From: Emiliania huxleyi CCMP1516
Taxonomy: Eukaryota > Haptophyta > Isochrysidales > Noelaerhabdaceae
Direction: 5' to 3'
Length of the DNA stretch: 64,000 nt
Assembly (NCBI RefSeq): GCF_000372725.1
Contig: NW_005198611.1
Coordinates: forward strand, 326,679-390,678
Shown: positions 1-9,708 of the stretch, piece after piece
Position numbering within the stretch: the stretch's first letter is position 1
Layout of the letters: every line of letters begins with the position of its first letter
Notes under the pieces: generated by a model
Databases searched by the model: none
Seen by the model: only the letters and a program-made list of their open reading frames with translations
Told to the model about the DNA's origin: nothing
Translations under genes and position numbers: made by a program

Positions 1-108
1 GCGACCGCCACTGGCGGCGGGGAGGCGGCGACTGCCACTGGCGGCGGGGAAGCGGCGACTGCCACTGGCGGCGGGGAGGCGGCGACCGCCGCTGGCGACG
101 GTGGCGGG
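1..108. repeat. 27-bp tandem repeat, about 4 copies
   Basis: The unit starts GCGACCGCCACTGGCGGCGG and is 27 bp long. Copies begin at 1, 28, 55 and 82, the last one diverged. The length is a multiple of three, so on the minus strand it encodes a 9-residue Pro/Ala/Val repeat in the flanking protein. Confidence 0.9.
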
Positions 109-971
109 CACGGAGCCTCGGAGAGCCGGCGCCGCTCTGCGGCTAGCGCCGGCGCTGAGACGCGCTCGACGGAGGAGGCGTCGATGACGCCCGAGGCCTC
201 GTGCTTCGGAGAGGGATCGACATTAACAGCTGCCGCGTCGAAGCGCCCAAAAGCGAAGGATGTCGCGAACGGCGAGGCCACCTCGTACCGCGACGCCACT
301 CCCTCGATGGCGCCCTCGGCCATTGCGCTTGTGGTGAAGGAACCCTCCCACGGGTACTCGTCGACCTTGCCGTTCCTAACCAGGCCCGGGGTGGCAAACG
401 ACTGGCCTATAAGTCCGTGTGGCTTGGAGCGGGCGAGCGAGCCGCGGCTGGCGAAGCTGATGTCCAGCCGATGGCGGGGCCCCGCGACCCAGTCCAGGTC
501 GTTTGGAACAGAGCGCATTCCGTGGACGGTCACGGTCCAATCCGGCAGGGCGAAGTAGGCGGAAGAGTGCTCCATTGCCATGGTGAGCTCGAAGCACTTC
601 TTCCCCCCGTGTTTACCGAATTTGAAGGGGCGACCGCCGCAGCTTCCGTTCACCACCTGAAAGCCCCAGTTGTGCTCGTTCAGCTCGGTCGACCAGAACG
701 AGGCGGTCGCCTTGTGCCCGGCATGCCCGCCCACTGCACCGACTCGCACGACCACGTGCGCCTCTGTCAAAAATGAGCCGTTCACCGTGAGCGCGCCGTC
801 GTGGATCTTGAAGATCGCCTCCTCCGTCTTGATGTTGACTGAAAGGCCCGGCGCAGACAGAAAGTTGTAGAGCACGCCGTGGCGGCCGCGAAAATCGGCG
901 GTGCCTCCAAATGCAAAGTTGAGATGCGGGTCCTTGAACACATTGCTGGTGAGGCAAAGGGGCTTGGCCAT
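1..971 (-). CDS. Root-cap/VWD-like secreted protein, partial (runs off left edge)
   Basis: An open minus-strand frame runs from an ATG at 971 to the window edge with no stop, so the C-terminus is missing. The frame also stays open upstream of that ATG, so an earlier exon may hold the true start and signal peptide. Visible motifs are DPHLNFAFGGTADFRG, then GVLYNFLSAPGLSVN, then IGQSF and the late block TTSAMAEGAIEGVA followed by SPFATSFAFGRFD. This order matches the Root-cap (PF06830-like)/VWD-like domains common in algal extracellular proteins. That family link is from memory of the motif pattern. The tail becomes Ala/Pro rich and is encoded by the 27-bp repeat at the window edge. Function is unknown; an extracellular or cell-surface role is inferred. 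Confidence 0.6.
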   Translation of the reverse strand, partial: MAKPLCLTSNVFKDPHLNFAFGGTADFRGRHGVLYNFLSAPGLSVNIKTEEAIFKIHDGALTVNGSFLTEAHVVVRVGAVGGHAGHKATASFWSTELNEHNWGFQVVNGSCGGRPFKFGKHGGKKCFELTMAMEHSSAYFALPDWTVTVHGMRSVPNDLDWVAGPRHRLDISFASRGSLARSKPHGLIGQSFATPGLVRNGKVDEYPWEGSFTTSAMAEGAIEGVASRYEVASPFATSFAFGRFDAAAVNVDPSPKHEASGVIDASSVERVSAPALAAERRRLSEAPCPPPSPAAVAASPPPVAVAASPPPVAVAASPPPVAV

Positions 972-1184
972 GTTGTAGCCGTTTTGTACTTCACCTCCCT
1001 CTCCCTTTCTCCGTGTACGTACTTTTAGCTCGCCCTCCGTGTATGGAGGCGCAGGGGTTGGGTGGGGCAGGTAACGCGCGACTGCCGACGGAGTGGGAGG
1101 TCCAACCATGATGCGTCCGTCCAGGGACGCGTCCGAAATACCCGAGTTAATGAGAGCGGACTCTAGATAGTCGGGGACTCCTTT

Positions 1185-1292
1185 TTGTGCCAGTGCGCAC
1201 CAGTCCCGTGCCGGTGTTGTGCGAGAGAGTTTTGTTGAGCACTTGAGCACTGGATAGGGTCGATTCCGCATGGTACGGAAGGGGTGTGTGCG
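1185..1292 (-). repeat. Dispersed repeat family A, copy 1
   Basis: Reverse complement carries CGTACCATGCGGAATCGACC followed by an AGTGCTCAAGTGCTCAA word and CACGGGACTGG. The same block occurs on the plus strand at 27780-27880 and 57245-57400. The stretch 972-1535 between genes holds nothing else I can name. Confidence 0.8.
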
Positions 1293-1535
1293 CGGTGTCG
1301 CAGGGCCATAACGCTTTGTCCCACGAGAACCAAAAACAGGGTAGCCCAAGAGCGAGGAGCTGCTTGGTGCTTGCACGTTGTAACCTGTAACCGCCCAGTC
1401 GTTAACGTAACCTTCAACTTTCATGCCTTTTCCACGGGGACTCCACATGTGTACACAGAGAGCGGCACCGTCGCCCACAAAACGCGATAAACCGCCCCAC
1501 GCACAAAAGGGGGCGCTACTAGCTCTGCTCGGCAG

Positions 1536-4333
1536 CTACGCGTCGTCGTCGTCGCCGGCATCGACAAAGCGGATGATCGTGCCGTTGCCGGCGAGCTGCC
1601 ACACGTCGAGCTCCGCGTACTCCCTGAGGCACTCGTCGAGTGCCTCCTGCGTGAGGCCGCGCGAGAGCACCTTCGGCAGGATCTCGGCGATCGCAACGGC
1701 GGGCGCCTTGGACTTGTCGCAGTGCTCGCGGATGATGCGGTAGACCTGTGAGACGGCATCGCCGCGCTGCTTGGCCTTGTCGCGGTCGTCGTCGCCCACC
1801 TGCAGCACCGACGACTTGGAGAGCGACATGAGGCGCCGCGCCTCCACCACGTCGTCGCGGCTGACGGTCCCGCTTCGCCGCAGCCGCGCGAGCGCTTGCG
1901 AGAGGCGCAGGATCGCGAGCAGCGTGCGCGCCGAGGTGAAGCCGTAGCCGTTCTCGACGTTCTCAGCGGCGTCCTGCCTCATCGCGACGTACTCGTCCAC
2001 CACGTAGGCGGCCAGCTCCGGCGGCACGGAGGGCTCGATCTTTGTAATGTCTGCGATGTATGCGCGCATCAGCTGCGGCGAGACGGGGTCGAACTCGAGG
2101 GCGGGGTGGGTGGAGAAGCGGTGGACGTAGGTGACGTGCTCGGCGAGCCGCTTGTCGTTGGCGTGCGACGGCCGGTCGAGGATCAGCCAGAGCAGGTCGA
2201 AGCGCGAGAGGAGCGCGGCGGGCAGGTTGATGTTCTCCTCGACGGAGCGGTTGGTGTTGTAGCGCGAAAAGGCCGGGTTGGCGGCGGCGAGGACGGAGGT
2301 GCGCGCGTTGAGGGTGGTGGTGATGCCCGCCTTTGCGATCGAGACAGTCTGCTGCTCCATCACCTCATGGATGGCTGTCCGGTCGCCCTCCTCCATCTTG
2401 TCAAACTCGTCGATGCAGCAGATGCCCATATCGGCCAGCACGAGCGCGCCGCCCTCGAGGACCAGATCGCCCGTCACAGTGTCGCGCACGACGGCGGCGG
2501 TGAGGCCGACGCCGGAGGAGCCCTTGCCCGTCGTGTAGACGGCGCGCGGCGCCGTGTTCGCGATGTACTTGAGCAGCTGCGACTTTGCGACGCCAGGGTC
2601 GCCCATCAGGCAGATGTTGACGTCGCCGCGGATCCGCATGCCGTCCGACATCTTCCGCGTCGCGCCGCCGACCATGAGGAGCAGGAGCGCCTTCTTGACG
2701 TCGTCGTGGCCGAAGATCTCGGGCGCGATCGACTGGGCGAGCTTGGAGTAGACCTCGGGCTCCTCGGCGAGCTCGTCGAGCTCCTCCTGCGGTGGGCGAG
2801 AGGCGCGGGGTGGGGCGAGAGGCGCGGGGTGGGGCGAGAGGCGCGGGGTGGGGCGAGAGGCGCGGGGTGGGGCGAGAGGCGCGGGGTGGGCGAGAGGCGC
2901 GGGGTGGGCGAGAGGCGCGGGGTGGGCGAGAGGCGCGGGGTGGGCGAGAGGCGCGGGGTGGGCGAGAGGCGCGGGGTGGGCGAGAGGCAGGCAGTGCGGC
3001 AGGGAGAGCGAGCGGCAGCGTGCGGGCGGCTCCCGCCCTCCTCCCCTCTCCGGCCGCCTCCCCTACTGCGCGGAGCCGCGCGCGCCTGCATCTCCGCGGT
3101 CGGCGTGAAGTCGACGGAGGACTTCTTGTGCTTCTCGACGCTCATGGCCTCGAGGAAGGTGTTGGTGATGAGGCCCGCCTGTGCGGTCGGGCGGCGGGAC
3201 GCGCGGCGGTTCAGTCGCGCGGGTCGAGCAATGGGCGGCGAGACGGGGAAGCGGCGAGCGAAAGCCTCGGCGGAGGTGGCTTGGCGGCCGGGGCGGAAGC
3301 GGAGGGGGCGAGGCGCGCCTTGAGCTGGCGGAAGCCGGAGGAGGGGACGGGGAGGAAGACGCCCGAGATGGTGAGCGTGTCCCCCGCCGCGCACTGGCGC
3401 GTCATGTCCCCGTACAGGTGGACCGTCATCGCGCGCGGCACGTGGCCCTGCGGCACCTGGTCGGGCTCCTCCTGGATCTTGACCTCCTGGAACTTTTCGA
3501 ACTTGGAGCCGCGCGTCTGGCGGCGCGCGGCGCGAGGGGGCGGTCGGTGTCGGCGTGGCGCGGCACGGGAGGGGCGGTGGGGGGGGAGGTGCGCGCGGGG
3601 TCGTGGGGCCAGTGGGGCCCGGCCAGGGCTTGGGCGGCGGGGCTGGGCCGAGAGGCGGTTCGTGCGCCTGGAGGTGGAGCGTCATGCCGTTCCAGTTGGT
3701 CTGCGGCATGAAGGTGGTGCCGTGGACGAGCTGGTACACCTCGGTGCCGTCCTGCTCGCACGTGTACGTCGCCACCTTCATCTGCGGCTTCACCTCCGTC
3801 ACGCGCGTCACGATGCCCTTGAGCGTCAGCAGCGAGCCGATGTGCTTCGCCTTGACCTGCCGCAGCGGCACCGACTTGTCCTTGACGCGCGGCAGGACGA
3901 AGACCTGGTACCGCCGCGTCAGCTCGGCCGGGACCTTGTTGTTGGGGTCCACGCCTCCCACCGCGTCGCTCGCAGCCGCCGCCGCCGCCCGGGTACGCTC
4001 CTCCATCAGGACGTCAAAGACGTCGCGGTCGGCGGCGGCGGCGGTCGGCGCGGGAAGCACATTGTCGATGGCGCACGCGATGATCTCCTTGTAGCGCAGC
4101 GTGTTGCGGCGGACCTTCTCCGCCATCTCCTCGCCCATGTGCTCCGCCACATCGTCGAGCTCGATGTCGACGCGCCTCGCCTCACGGTTGGCGACCTGCT
4201 CCAGCACCTTCATGTACTTCCGCAGCGGGTTTCCCACCTCATCCTCCTCGGTGTAGTCCTGCAGGAAGGCGCCAAGCTTCTCGCCGTCCTCGTCGTACGT
4301 GTTGTCTCCAGCAGGAGCCGCGTCCGACTGCAT
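1536..4333 (-). CDS. MCM7: DNA replication licensing factor MCM7 (4 exons)
   Basis: MCM7 is one of six subunits of the MCM2-7 replicative helicase, which loads at origins and unwinds DNA in S phase. Exons are 4333-3668, 3516-3319, 3178-3086 and 2786-1536, giving about 735 aa (human MCM7 has 719). Motifs seen: N-terminal MCM/OB region, Walker [12 protein letters not shown], the MCM7-typical [15 protein letters not shown], Walker B CIDEFDKM, arginine finger SRFDLLW, and a C-terminal winged-helix-like tail ending in acidic residues. The ATG at 4333 is the first ATG in frame; the frame extends upstream only to a TTG. All three introns (151, 140 and 299 nt) begin GCGC and end AG. Joined, they restore family-conserved sequence such as LQ-TRGSKF. 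The reading frame is intact. A long antisense frame over this gene is a shadow. Confidence 0.96.
2790..2992. repeat. 18-19-bp tandem repeat in MCM7 intron 3
   Basis: Roughly eleven units of GGTGGG(G)CGAGAGGCGCGG lie inside intron 3. The first part uses a 19-bp unit, the second an 18-bp unit. This explains why the intron is twice as long as its neighbours. Confidence 0.9.
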
Positions 4334-4556
4334 ATCTTTGCAGCTTCGCGCCAGTGTTTCGCGCCAAGAATCCTTATGAACAGCGCCGAAAAAAATGTTT
4401 GCGGTTTGCAAAGCGCGAGGACGAACCAGTGGAAATCCCGTTGTCAGCTGTTACGATGCACCTGAAGGGGACCCCAGCGCCGGCATCATCCGTGAAGGCG
4501 CAAGTGTTCGAAGAGAGAGTGGACCTGCCTGAGGTCCTGAGCAATGATATGAGCAT

Positions 4557-4886
4557 ATGACTGGGCGGCAAATGATAGCGGTGGGCGTCAGAAGACTCGT
4601 CCTTGCTCGAGGAGAGCTCGATAGACTCGAGGGGCCAGGATATGCAGCAAGGAGGGCGGAGCTGCGACGAAAGGCGAAAGAAGCCGCGAGAACAAGGGAC
4701 CGGCAGGCGGCGGCGGCGTCGCAGAACGAGGCAGAGGAGAGCGACGCGACAGAGGAAGAAGCGACAAGGGAGAGCACGACGAGAAGGGGGCGACCGCGAG
4801 GTGGCACGAAGGTTGCAGCGAGAATCGGAGAGAGAATGCGAAGAGAGATAGGAAGAGGCGGACGCCCAAGGGTGGGCGACGGCTAG
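4557..4886 (+). CDS. Small basic hypothetical ORF, possibly repeat-derived
   Basis: An ATG-started frame of 109 codons divergent from MCM7. It is rich in Arg, Glu and Ala, with an AT-hook-like core RRGRPRGG and a likely coiled-coil middle. The last third lies inside dispersed repeat B, whose minus-strand copy near 19400 reads out in different frames. The ORF may therefore be chance or a mobile-element relic. No family recognised. Confidence 0.2.
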   Translation: MTGRQMIAVGVRRLVLARGELDRLEGPGYAARRAELRRKAKEAARTRDRQAAAASQNEAEESDATEEEATRESTTRRGRPRGGTKVAARIGERMRREIGRGGRPRVGDG

Positions 4887-4998
4887 CGCACCACACCCCT
4901 CTCCTTAAAATCCCTGTGTGGTGGCGGCGTGGCGCCGTCCTCCCATCCCTCCCTTGGGTTGTCTGTTTTCTTTCTTTCTTTTTAAGCGCGAAGAGCTC
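4797..4998 (+). repeat. Dispersed repeat family B, copy 1 (long form)
   Basis: Starts GCGAGGTGGCACGAAGGTTGC, passes GGGTGGGCGACGGCTAGCGC and CTCCTTAAAATCCCTGTGTGG, and ends with CCATCCCTCCCTTGGGTTGT and a CTTT-rich tail. The same block is at 19297-19478 on the minus strand. Shorter versions are at 25445-25535, 53507-53615 and 54105-54165. Confidence 0.85.
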
Positions 4999-5205
4999 TC
5001 CCGCGCAAAATTGAACCACTCCTTTCTTTTCTCCTAAAATTCTTTCTTTCTAAAAAGAACTTTGAGTTTTTGTGTCTGTGTCGCTCCAGCGTGCCGTCAT
5101 CTCCTGTCCCGCGTCCACCCCACACACACCGCGCTGGTGACCTACCTTCCTAAAGCCGCGAAATTTCTCCGAAAAGTAAAATTCTTTCCAAGGTTCAGCC
5201 ACAAT

Positions 5206-5739
5206 ATGCCACTCACGCTCGAGCGGCTTCGCGAGCTGCAGTCCGAGTGCCTCGCGGACGACCTCGAGCTGCCGGCCGAGGCGGTGGCGTGGATCGAGTC
5301 CGAGGCGCGCGCCTACTTTGAGTCGGGAGGCGTCGAGCTGCCGCGGCCGCGAGGGCTTGAGTCGGCAGAGATCCACGCGTTCTACGACATGCGGCGCGAG
5401 GAGGCGCGCTCCTCCTCGGCCGTGATGCTAGCGGCCCTGGCAAAGACGCTCGGCGGCCCGGCCGCGAAGCCGCCAGCCGAGCCGGCGCCGGCGGCCGCGC
5501 CCGAGCCGTCGTCGCCGGCCGACGCAGACGCGGAGGCGCTCCTGCGGGAGACGCTCGGAAGCGCAGAGGTTTGGCCTCAGCTCGCAGCGGCGCTGCGGGC
5601 GAGAGGCGACGCGGCGAGCGCCAGCGCCCTCGCGGCTTGGAGTAGGGAGGAGCCACAGGCGTTGCTGGCAGAGCTGGCGTCGCTGGGTCTCAAAATGGGG
5701 CATCGGCAGCGGCTGTTGCTCGTGCTTCAACATCGGTGA
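5206..5739 (+). CDS. Hypothetical protein with SAM-like C-terminus
   Basis: Intronless frame of 177 codons from the ATG at 5206. A longer version starting at 5062 lacks an ATG and adds a low-quality leader. The N-terminal 70 residues look like a compact helical region (LERLRELQSECLADDLELP). An Ala/Pro linker follows. The last 25 residues (LLAELASLGLKMGHRQRLL) resemble the final helix of a SAM domain (LG-hydrophobic-K-GHR-LL). Amino-acid composition is ordered at both ends, which supports a real gene. SAM domains mediate protein-protein interaction; the partner is unknown. Confidence 0.5.
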   Translation: MPLTLERLRELQSECLADDLELPAEAVAWIESEARAYFESGGVELPRPRGLESAEIHAFYDMRREEARSSSAVMLAALAKTLGGPAAKPPAEPAPAAAPEPSSPADADAEALLRETLGSAEVWPQLAAALRARGDAASASALAAWSREEPQALLAELASLGLKMGHRQRLLLVLQHR

Positions 5740-6203
5740 TGCTTTTTTTATCTTAAGGGCTTGTTTCACAAGCTGCGCTCGCACACAGAGACACTGAGAG
5801 CTGCAGGTGCAGCAACATCGGTGATGCTTTAATTTCATCTTAAAGATGCGCTGCAGGCATATGCGCGTTTGCTATTCGAAAAAATACCGCGACTTACTCG
5901 GTACAGGAAACCACTCCCCGCTAGCAACCACCACACACACTTATGGAGCTCCTCTCTCGCCCGCCTGTGTGGCGGCGGCGGCGCCGGCGGCCATGGCGAC
6001 GCTGACGGCGGCGGCACTCGCGGCGGTGACACTCGTGGCGGCGGCGCCTGGGCAGAAGAGGTCGCTGCAGTGCGCTGGCGCAGCTGGCGGCGGCGGCTGG
6101 GTGCGGCGGCTGGCGGCGGCATTGCTGGCGGCGGCCATGCGGGGGCGGCGCTGCTGTTTCACAACACACATCACACAAGCTGCGCTCGCACACAGAGACA
6201 CAA
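5735..6203. repeat. Short direct repeats 3' of the SAM-like gene
   Basis: AACATCGGTGATGCTTT occurs at 5729-5745 and again at 5815-5831. CAAGCTGCGCTCGCACACAG occurs near 5769 and near 6177. Between them lies GGCGGC-rich sequence (5965-6150). The rest of 5740-6594 shows no convincing gene. Confidence 0.7.
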
Positions 6204-6594
6204 ATTAATCGCACCCACGTCTCCTTGACAGCCAAGCCGCCAGACGCCAGCACGCAGCAGTGGCGGGTGGCGCTACAAGGCGCCTTGGCAGCTGTAGACT
6301 TGTGTATAGAGTTACTGACGTAGAGACGGGCGCTAAAGCCCTAAATAGCGACGCCGGCTCATTTTTGCCACCCCCACGCCCCAGGGCGGCAGGGACCCAG
6401 TCCTCTCTCTTCACTGTACCTCTAGCTCTACCGCTGCCACCCCACACTAGCTTGCCACTTCCGCCGGCTCATCGCGCCGGCCTCGCTCCCCCTCTGCCTC
6501 TCCAGTGTGACCCCTCCCGCCGCGGGCGGCCGCGCTAAATTCTGGGCGAAAGCAGCGGGGCCACCGCCGCGCGCTAATTTGCCGCCCACTGCCG

Positions 6595-9084
6595 CTATGG
6601 GAGGCCCGAGAACTGCTTGAGCTGCGCCGAGACGTTGACCTGCTTGTAGACGAGGATGGGCTCGGCGCCCCCGACGCGGGCGTGGATGCGCGCGTTGAGG
6701 TCGACGTAGGCGACGCCCTTGCCGGCGGGCTTGGGGGCGATGTCGTGGAGCAGCTGGAGGAGGGATGGCAGCTGGGTGGCGTGGAGCTCGATCGGGTAGG
6801 CCTGCGGCAACAGAGGGAGGGGGGAGGTACGGGACGTCATGCGCACGCCATGCGGGCAGGCGAAGAGGGGGGGGGGGGGGGGCGCGAGGCGCGCGCGTTT
6901 GGCGTGAGGAAGCCGTTCTCGGAGGGCGGCAGCACGATGGCCTGCTCGAGCGAGAGCTGCGGCAGCGAGACCTGCCGCACGGACAAGTAATAGTCACTGG
7001 GCGGTAGTGCGGAGGCGGCGCGGGCTGTCACGCGGGCCAAGGGCTGGGGGCAAGAACTCTCTCGCACAAGACTCGATCTCGCTGTCCTCGCGGTGCTGTG
7101 CCTGCCCCACGTGGACGTCCTTGTACAAGACCTCCGCCTCGAGGCCGAAGACGTAGAGGGTCGCGTCGAAGGGGTTGGAGAGGGCGACGTACAGGTACTG
7201 GTGCAGCGTGGTGCCTACCGACGCGTGGGCCGTGGGTAGAGGCGCCCCTCCGAGCAACGTACAGCTCAGGCACGCAGCGTCGTGCCCGACAACGGGTTGA
7301 GGAGGGAGGCGACCGCGACGGGGATGTCGAGGTCGATGTAGGCGCGCACGACGATGTTTGTGCAGCCGCCGAACTTGTCCGTCATGCCGGGCAGGAAGGC
7401 GCGTAGGGCGGTGCCTGCGGGCGACGACCGGGTCCAGGGAGGACTGAGGGAGGCGACGTCGGAAGTGACGTATAGGAAGGGCAGGCGGAGAGGGGCGGCG
7501 GGGCGGCGCCCGTGGCGGCGGCGTTGAAGAAGGGCTGCGACGATCCGACGATGGAGGCGATGAGCGGCGTCGGCCGGGACGTGAGGAAGTGGTTGAGGAC
7601 CTGCAGCCAGTCGTGTCAGAACACACGCTCTGAGGGGGGGGGGGTCTCGTGCCGCGCGGTGTGGTGTGCTTGTGTGGGGAGATGAAGCCGCTGGGCGCAC
7701 GTCGGCGGTCTTGACGAGGTCGTACTCCCGCTCCGGCACCGAGAGGAAGCCCTGCACCTGAAACCAATCCGACTGGCCGCGCCCGAGCTCGAAATCGGCC
7801 TCGGTGTTGACCTCCGCGAACTTGACGCCGAGCGACTCGGCCGCGGGCCGCTCCGTCTTTGGCCACGAGTCGTCGGTATAGATGTCGATCGAGAAGACGT
7901 CGAGGTCTTTCAGCACAAAGGTGGACGGGTTCGTCACACGCGCGTCGACCGAGATGAGCGCCTTTGTCAGAGGAAGGTGGGCGGGGAGGGCTCTCATACA
8001 CATATAGGGAGGCGAGGGAGGGGGAGGGGAGGGTGTAAGAGGTTTCAGTGGGGAGCGTAGGTAGCGCCTTGCCGGCCGGCTCGGTCGCGGGAAGGTCGGT
8101 GAGCTTGAGGGCGCCCATCTCGACGTTGAAGCCTTGCGCGCCGTGGAGCACGACCGACTTTGCGAAGGTCACGCCCGGGATGCGCAGCGTGCCAACTGTC
8201 TGGCACATATCCTTGCGGAGAGTACACCCGTGGTCTGTGCCGCGAAGCTCGACCGCCAACACCTAGGCGGCCAGGCGCGCCCGTCACATTCCTCTGACTA
8301 GCCATCTCGAGAGTGACTCCCCAAGATCACCGCGTAGAGCTCGACGGTGAACTCGTCCTCGTGCACCACCGCGCGGGCGATCTTCTTGAAAACGGCCACG
8401 TCGTCCACCACCAGTTGGCCCGCCATCTGCGTCCTGATCTTGCCGCCGCCGCCGAGCGGGCAGGGTCGGGAGGAGAGGGTGCCGAAGCGCTCCCCTCGGA
8501 AAAAGAGATTGATCTCCGCCGAGCCAAGCGTAGCCTGCGCGCCGAAGAAGAGCAGCTCCTGTGCGTGGGTGGTGGGAAGGGGTGCGCGGTGAGCCGCCGA
8601 CACGCGCGGAGTCGGCGAGGAGAGAGAAGCTGCGGCTGGGCACGGGAATGGAGCCGGGCACCATGTGGATGTCGATCAGGAGGTCGAAGACGTACATCCC
8701 GACGGCGAAGTGGGTCCACTGCGACTCGGGCTGCTGCAAGCGGATCTGGTCGACCTTCATCTCGAAAAGTGCGATAATGCCCTGGGCCGTGGCGAGGGGA
8801 TGGGGGCGAGACTCATGTTGAGAAGGTGGACGCCGATAGAAAGGAGGGGGGGGGGAGGGGGGAGGGAGGGGGAGAGGCTAGTTCGCTCCGTGCCGGGAGC
8901 GCCGCGCCTGCACAAAAGGCTTGCCAATCGCCAGCTTGATGTCGGACGGCGGCGGCTCTGCCGGGCGCGCGTAGAAGAGTCCAGCGCAGACGAGCAGGGC
9001 GAGCACGGGCGCGAGGCGGAGAGCGCGTGCCCCGCGGCTGGGCTTAGCCGCTGCTCCCGAGGTGGGGAGGCCCTCGGCGGCCAT
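6595..9084 (-). CDS. Predicted single-pass membrane protein, many exons
   Basis: Starts at the ATG at 9084 (MAAEGLPTSG...) with one hydrophobic segment ALRLAPVLALLVCAGLFYA about 25 residues in, so it is a signal-anchored protein. At least nine further exon segments follow in order, including IIALFEMKVDQIRL, ELLFFGAQATLGSAEINLFF, ALISVDARVTNPSTFVLKDL, VLNHFLTSRPTPLIASIV, FLPGMTDKFGGCTN, LHQYLYVALSNPFDATLYVF and a last exon 6595-6820. The beta-rich, repeated pattern (hydrophobic-x-hydrophobic with N-P and D-L-D words) is reminiscent of LEA-2-like domains, but I cannot place the family. Several introns use GC donors. One intron at 7215-7285 is flanked by a near-identical 13-bp duplication. The junctions before SDYYLSVRQVSLP and for the last exon are not fully resolved. 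Confidence 0.65.
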
Positions 9085-9317
9085 TGTTGGGGGGTGCAGA
9101 GATGTGGCAGGCGCCGAGGTTCGCTCCCCCAAGAGAAACGAGTTGGTACTCCGAGTGCCCCAGGATCAGCCCAAATGGCCACGCATTCACAACCCCGGCC
9201 GACGCATTCACGCAAGTTACACAAGAAGTACATCGGTCATTTCGTCGGAACACATCCCCAAAAACCGAAGTCTCAACCGCATGCAAAACACACAAAACTC
9301 CAGGCCCCAAATGATGT

Positions 9318-9358
9318 GTGAGTGTTAGAGTTGTTTGGTATTGCTAAAATCTCTCTCA
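9318..9358 (-). repeat. Dispersed repeat family C, copy 1
   Basis: Reverse complement reads AGAGATTTTAGCAATACCAAACAACTCTA. Plus-strand copies are at 20694-20731 and 41437-41475. The interval 9085-9708 between genes holds only this and low-complexity sequence. Confidence 0.85.
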
Positions 9359-9708
9359 CACATGCACGCGCAAAACAAAAACACAACAATCTCACCCGCA
9401 GCCGTTGCTGCCTCGAGTCGTCATCGGCAAGTAATGAGCGAGGAAGGATGGGTTAGGATGGGGCTGCCATGTCGTAGATCTCAGCCAACGACCTCGAGAT
9501 TCGCAGCCTCGAGATTCGCCCTGTGAGGGTACCATACCTCCGGGCCGGTGAGTGCGCCGCGGCCCAGCACGACCGTTCCGGAGAGGGGACCCGTGCCGCT
9601 GTTAGCCCCGGCCTGGTCGTCTTCGCCTCTATCCGCGCCTGTCAGCCACAGGGCCGCCCATCGTCCAGGAGTCCTCAAAAAGCCGGACGGAAGAGCGAAG
9701 CCATCGGG

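Noticed and set aside
1896..4465. Long plus-strand frames (475 and 557 codons) opposite MCM7
   Set aside because: Antisense to a clear MCM7 gene in GC-rich DNA; composition is repetitive Arg/Gly and no domain is present.
5846..6228. GGCGGC-rich ORFs on both strands (Ala- or Gly-rich)
   Set aside because: Low-complexity triplet repeats are open in several frames at once.
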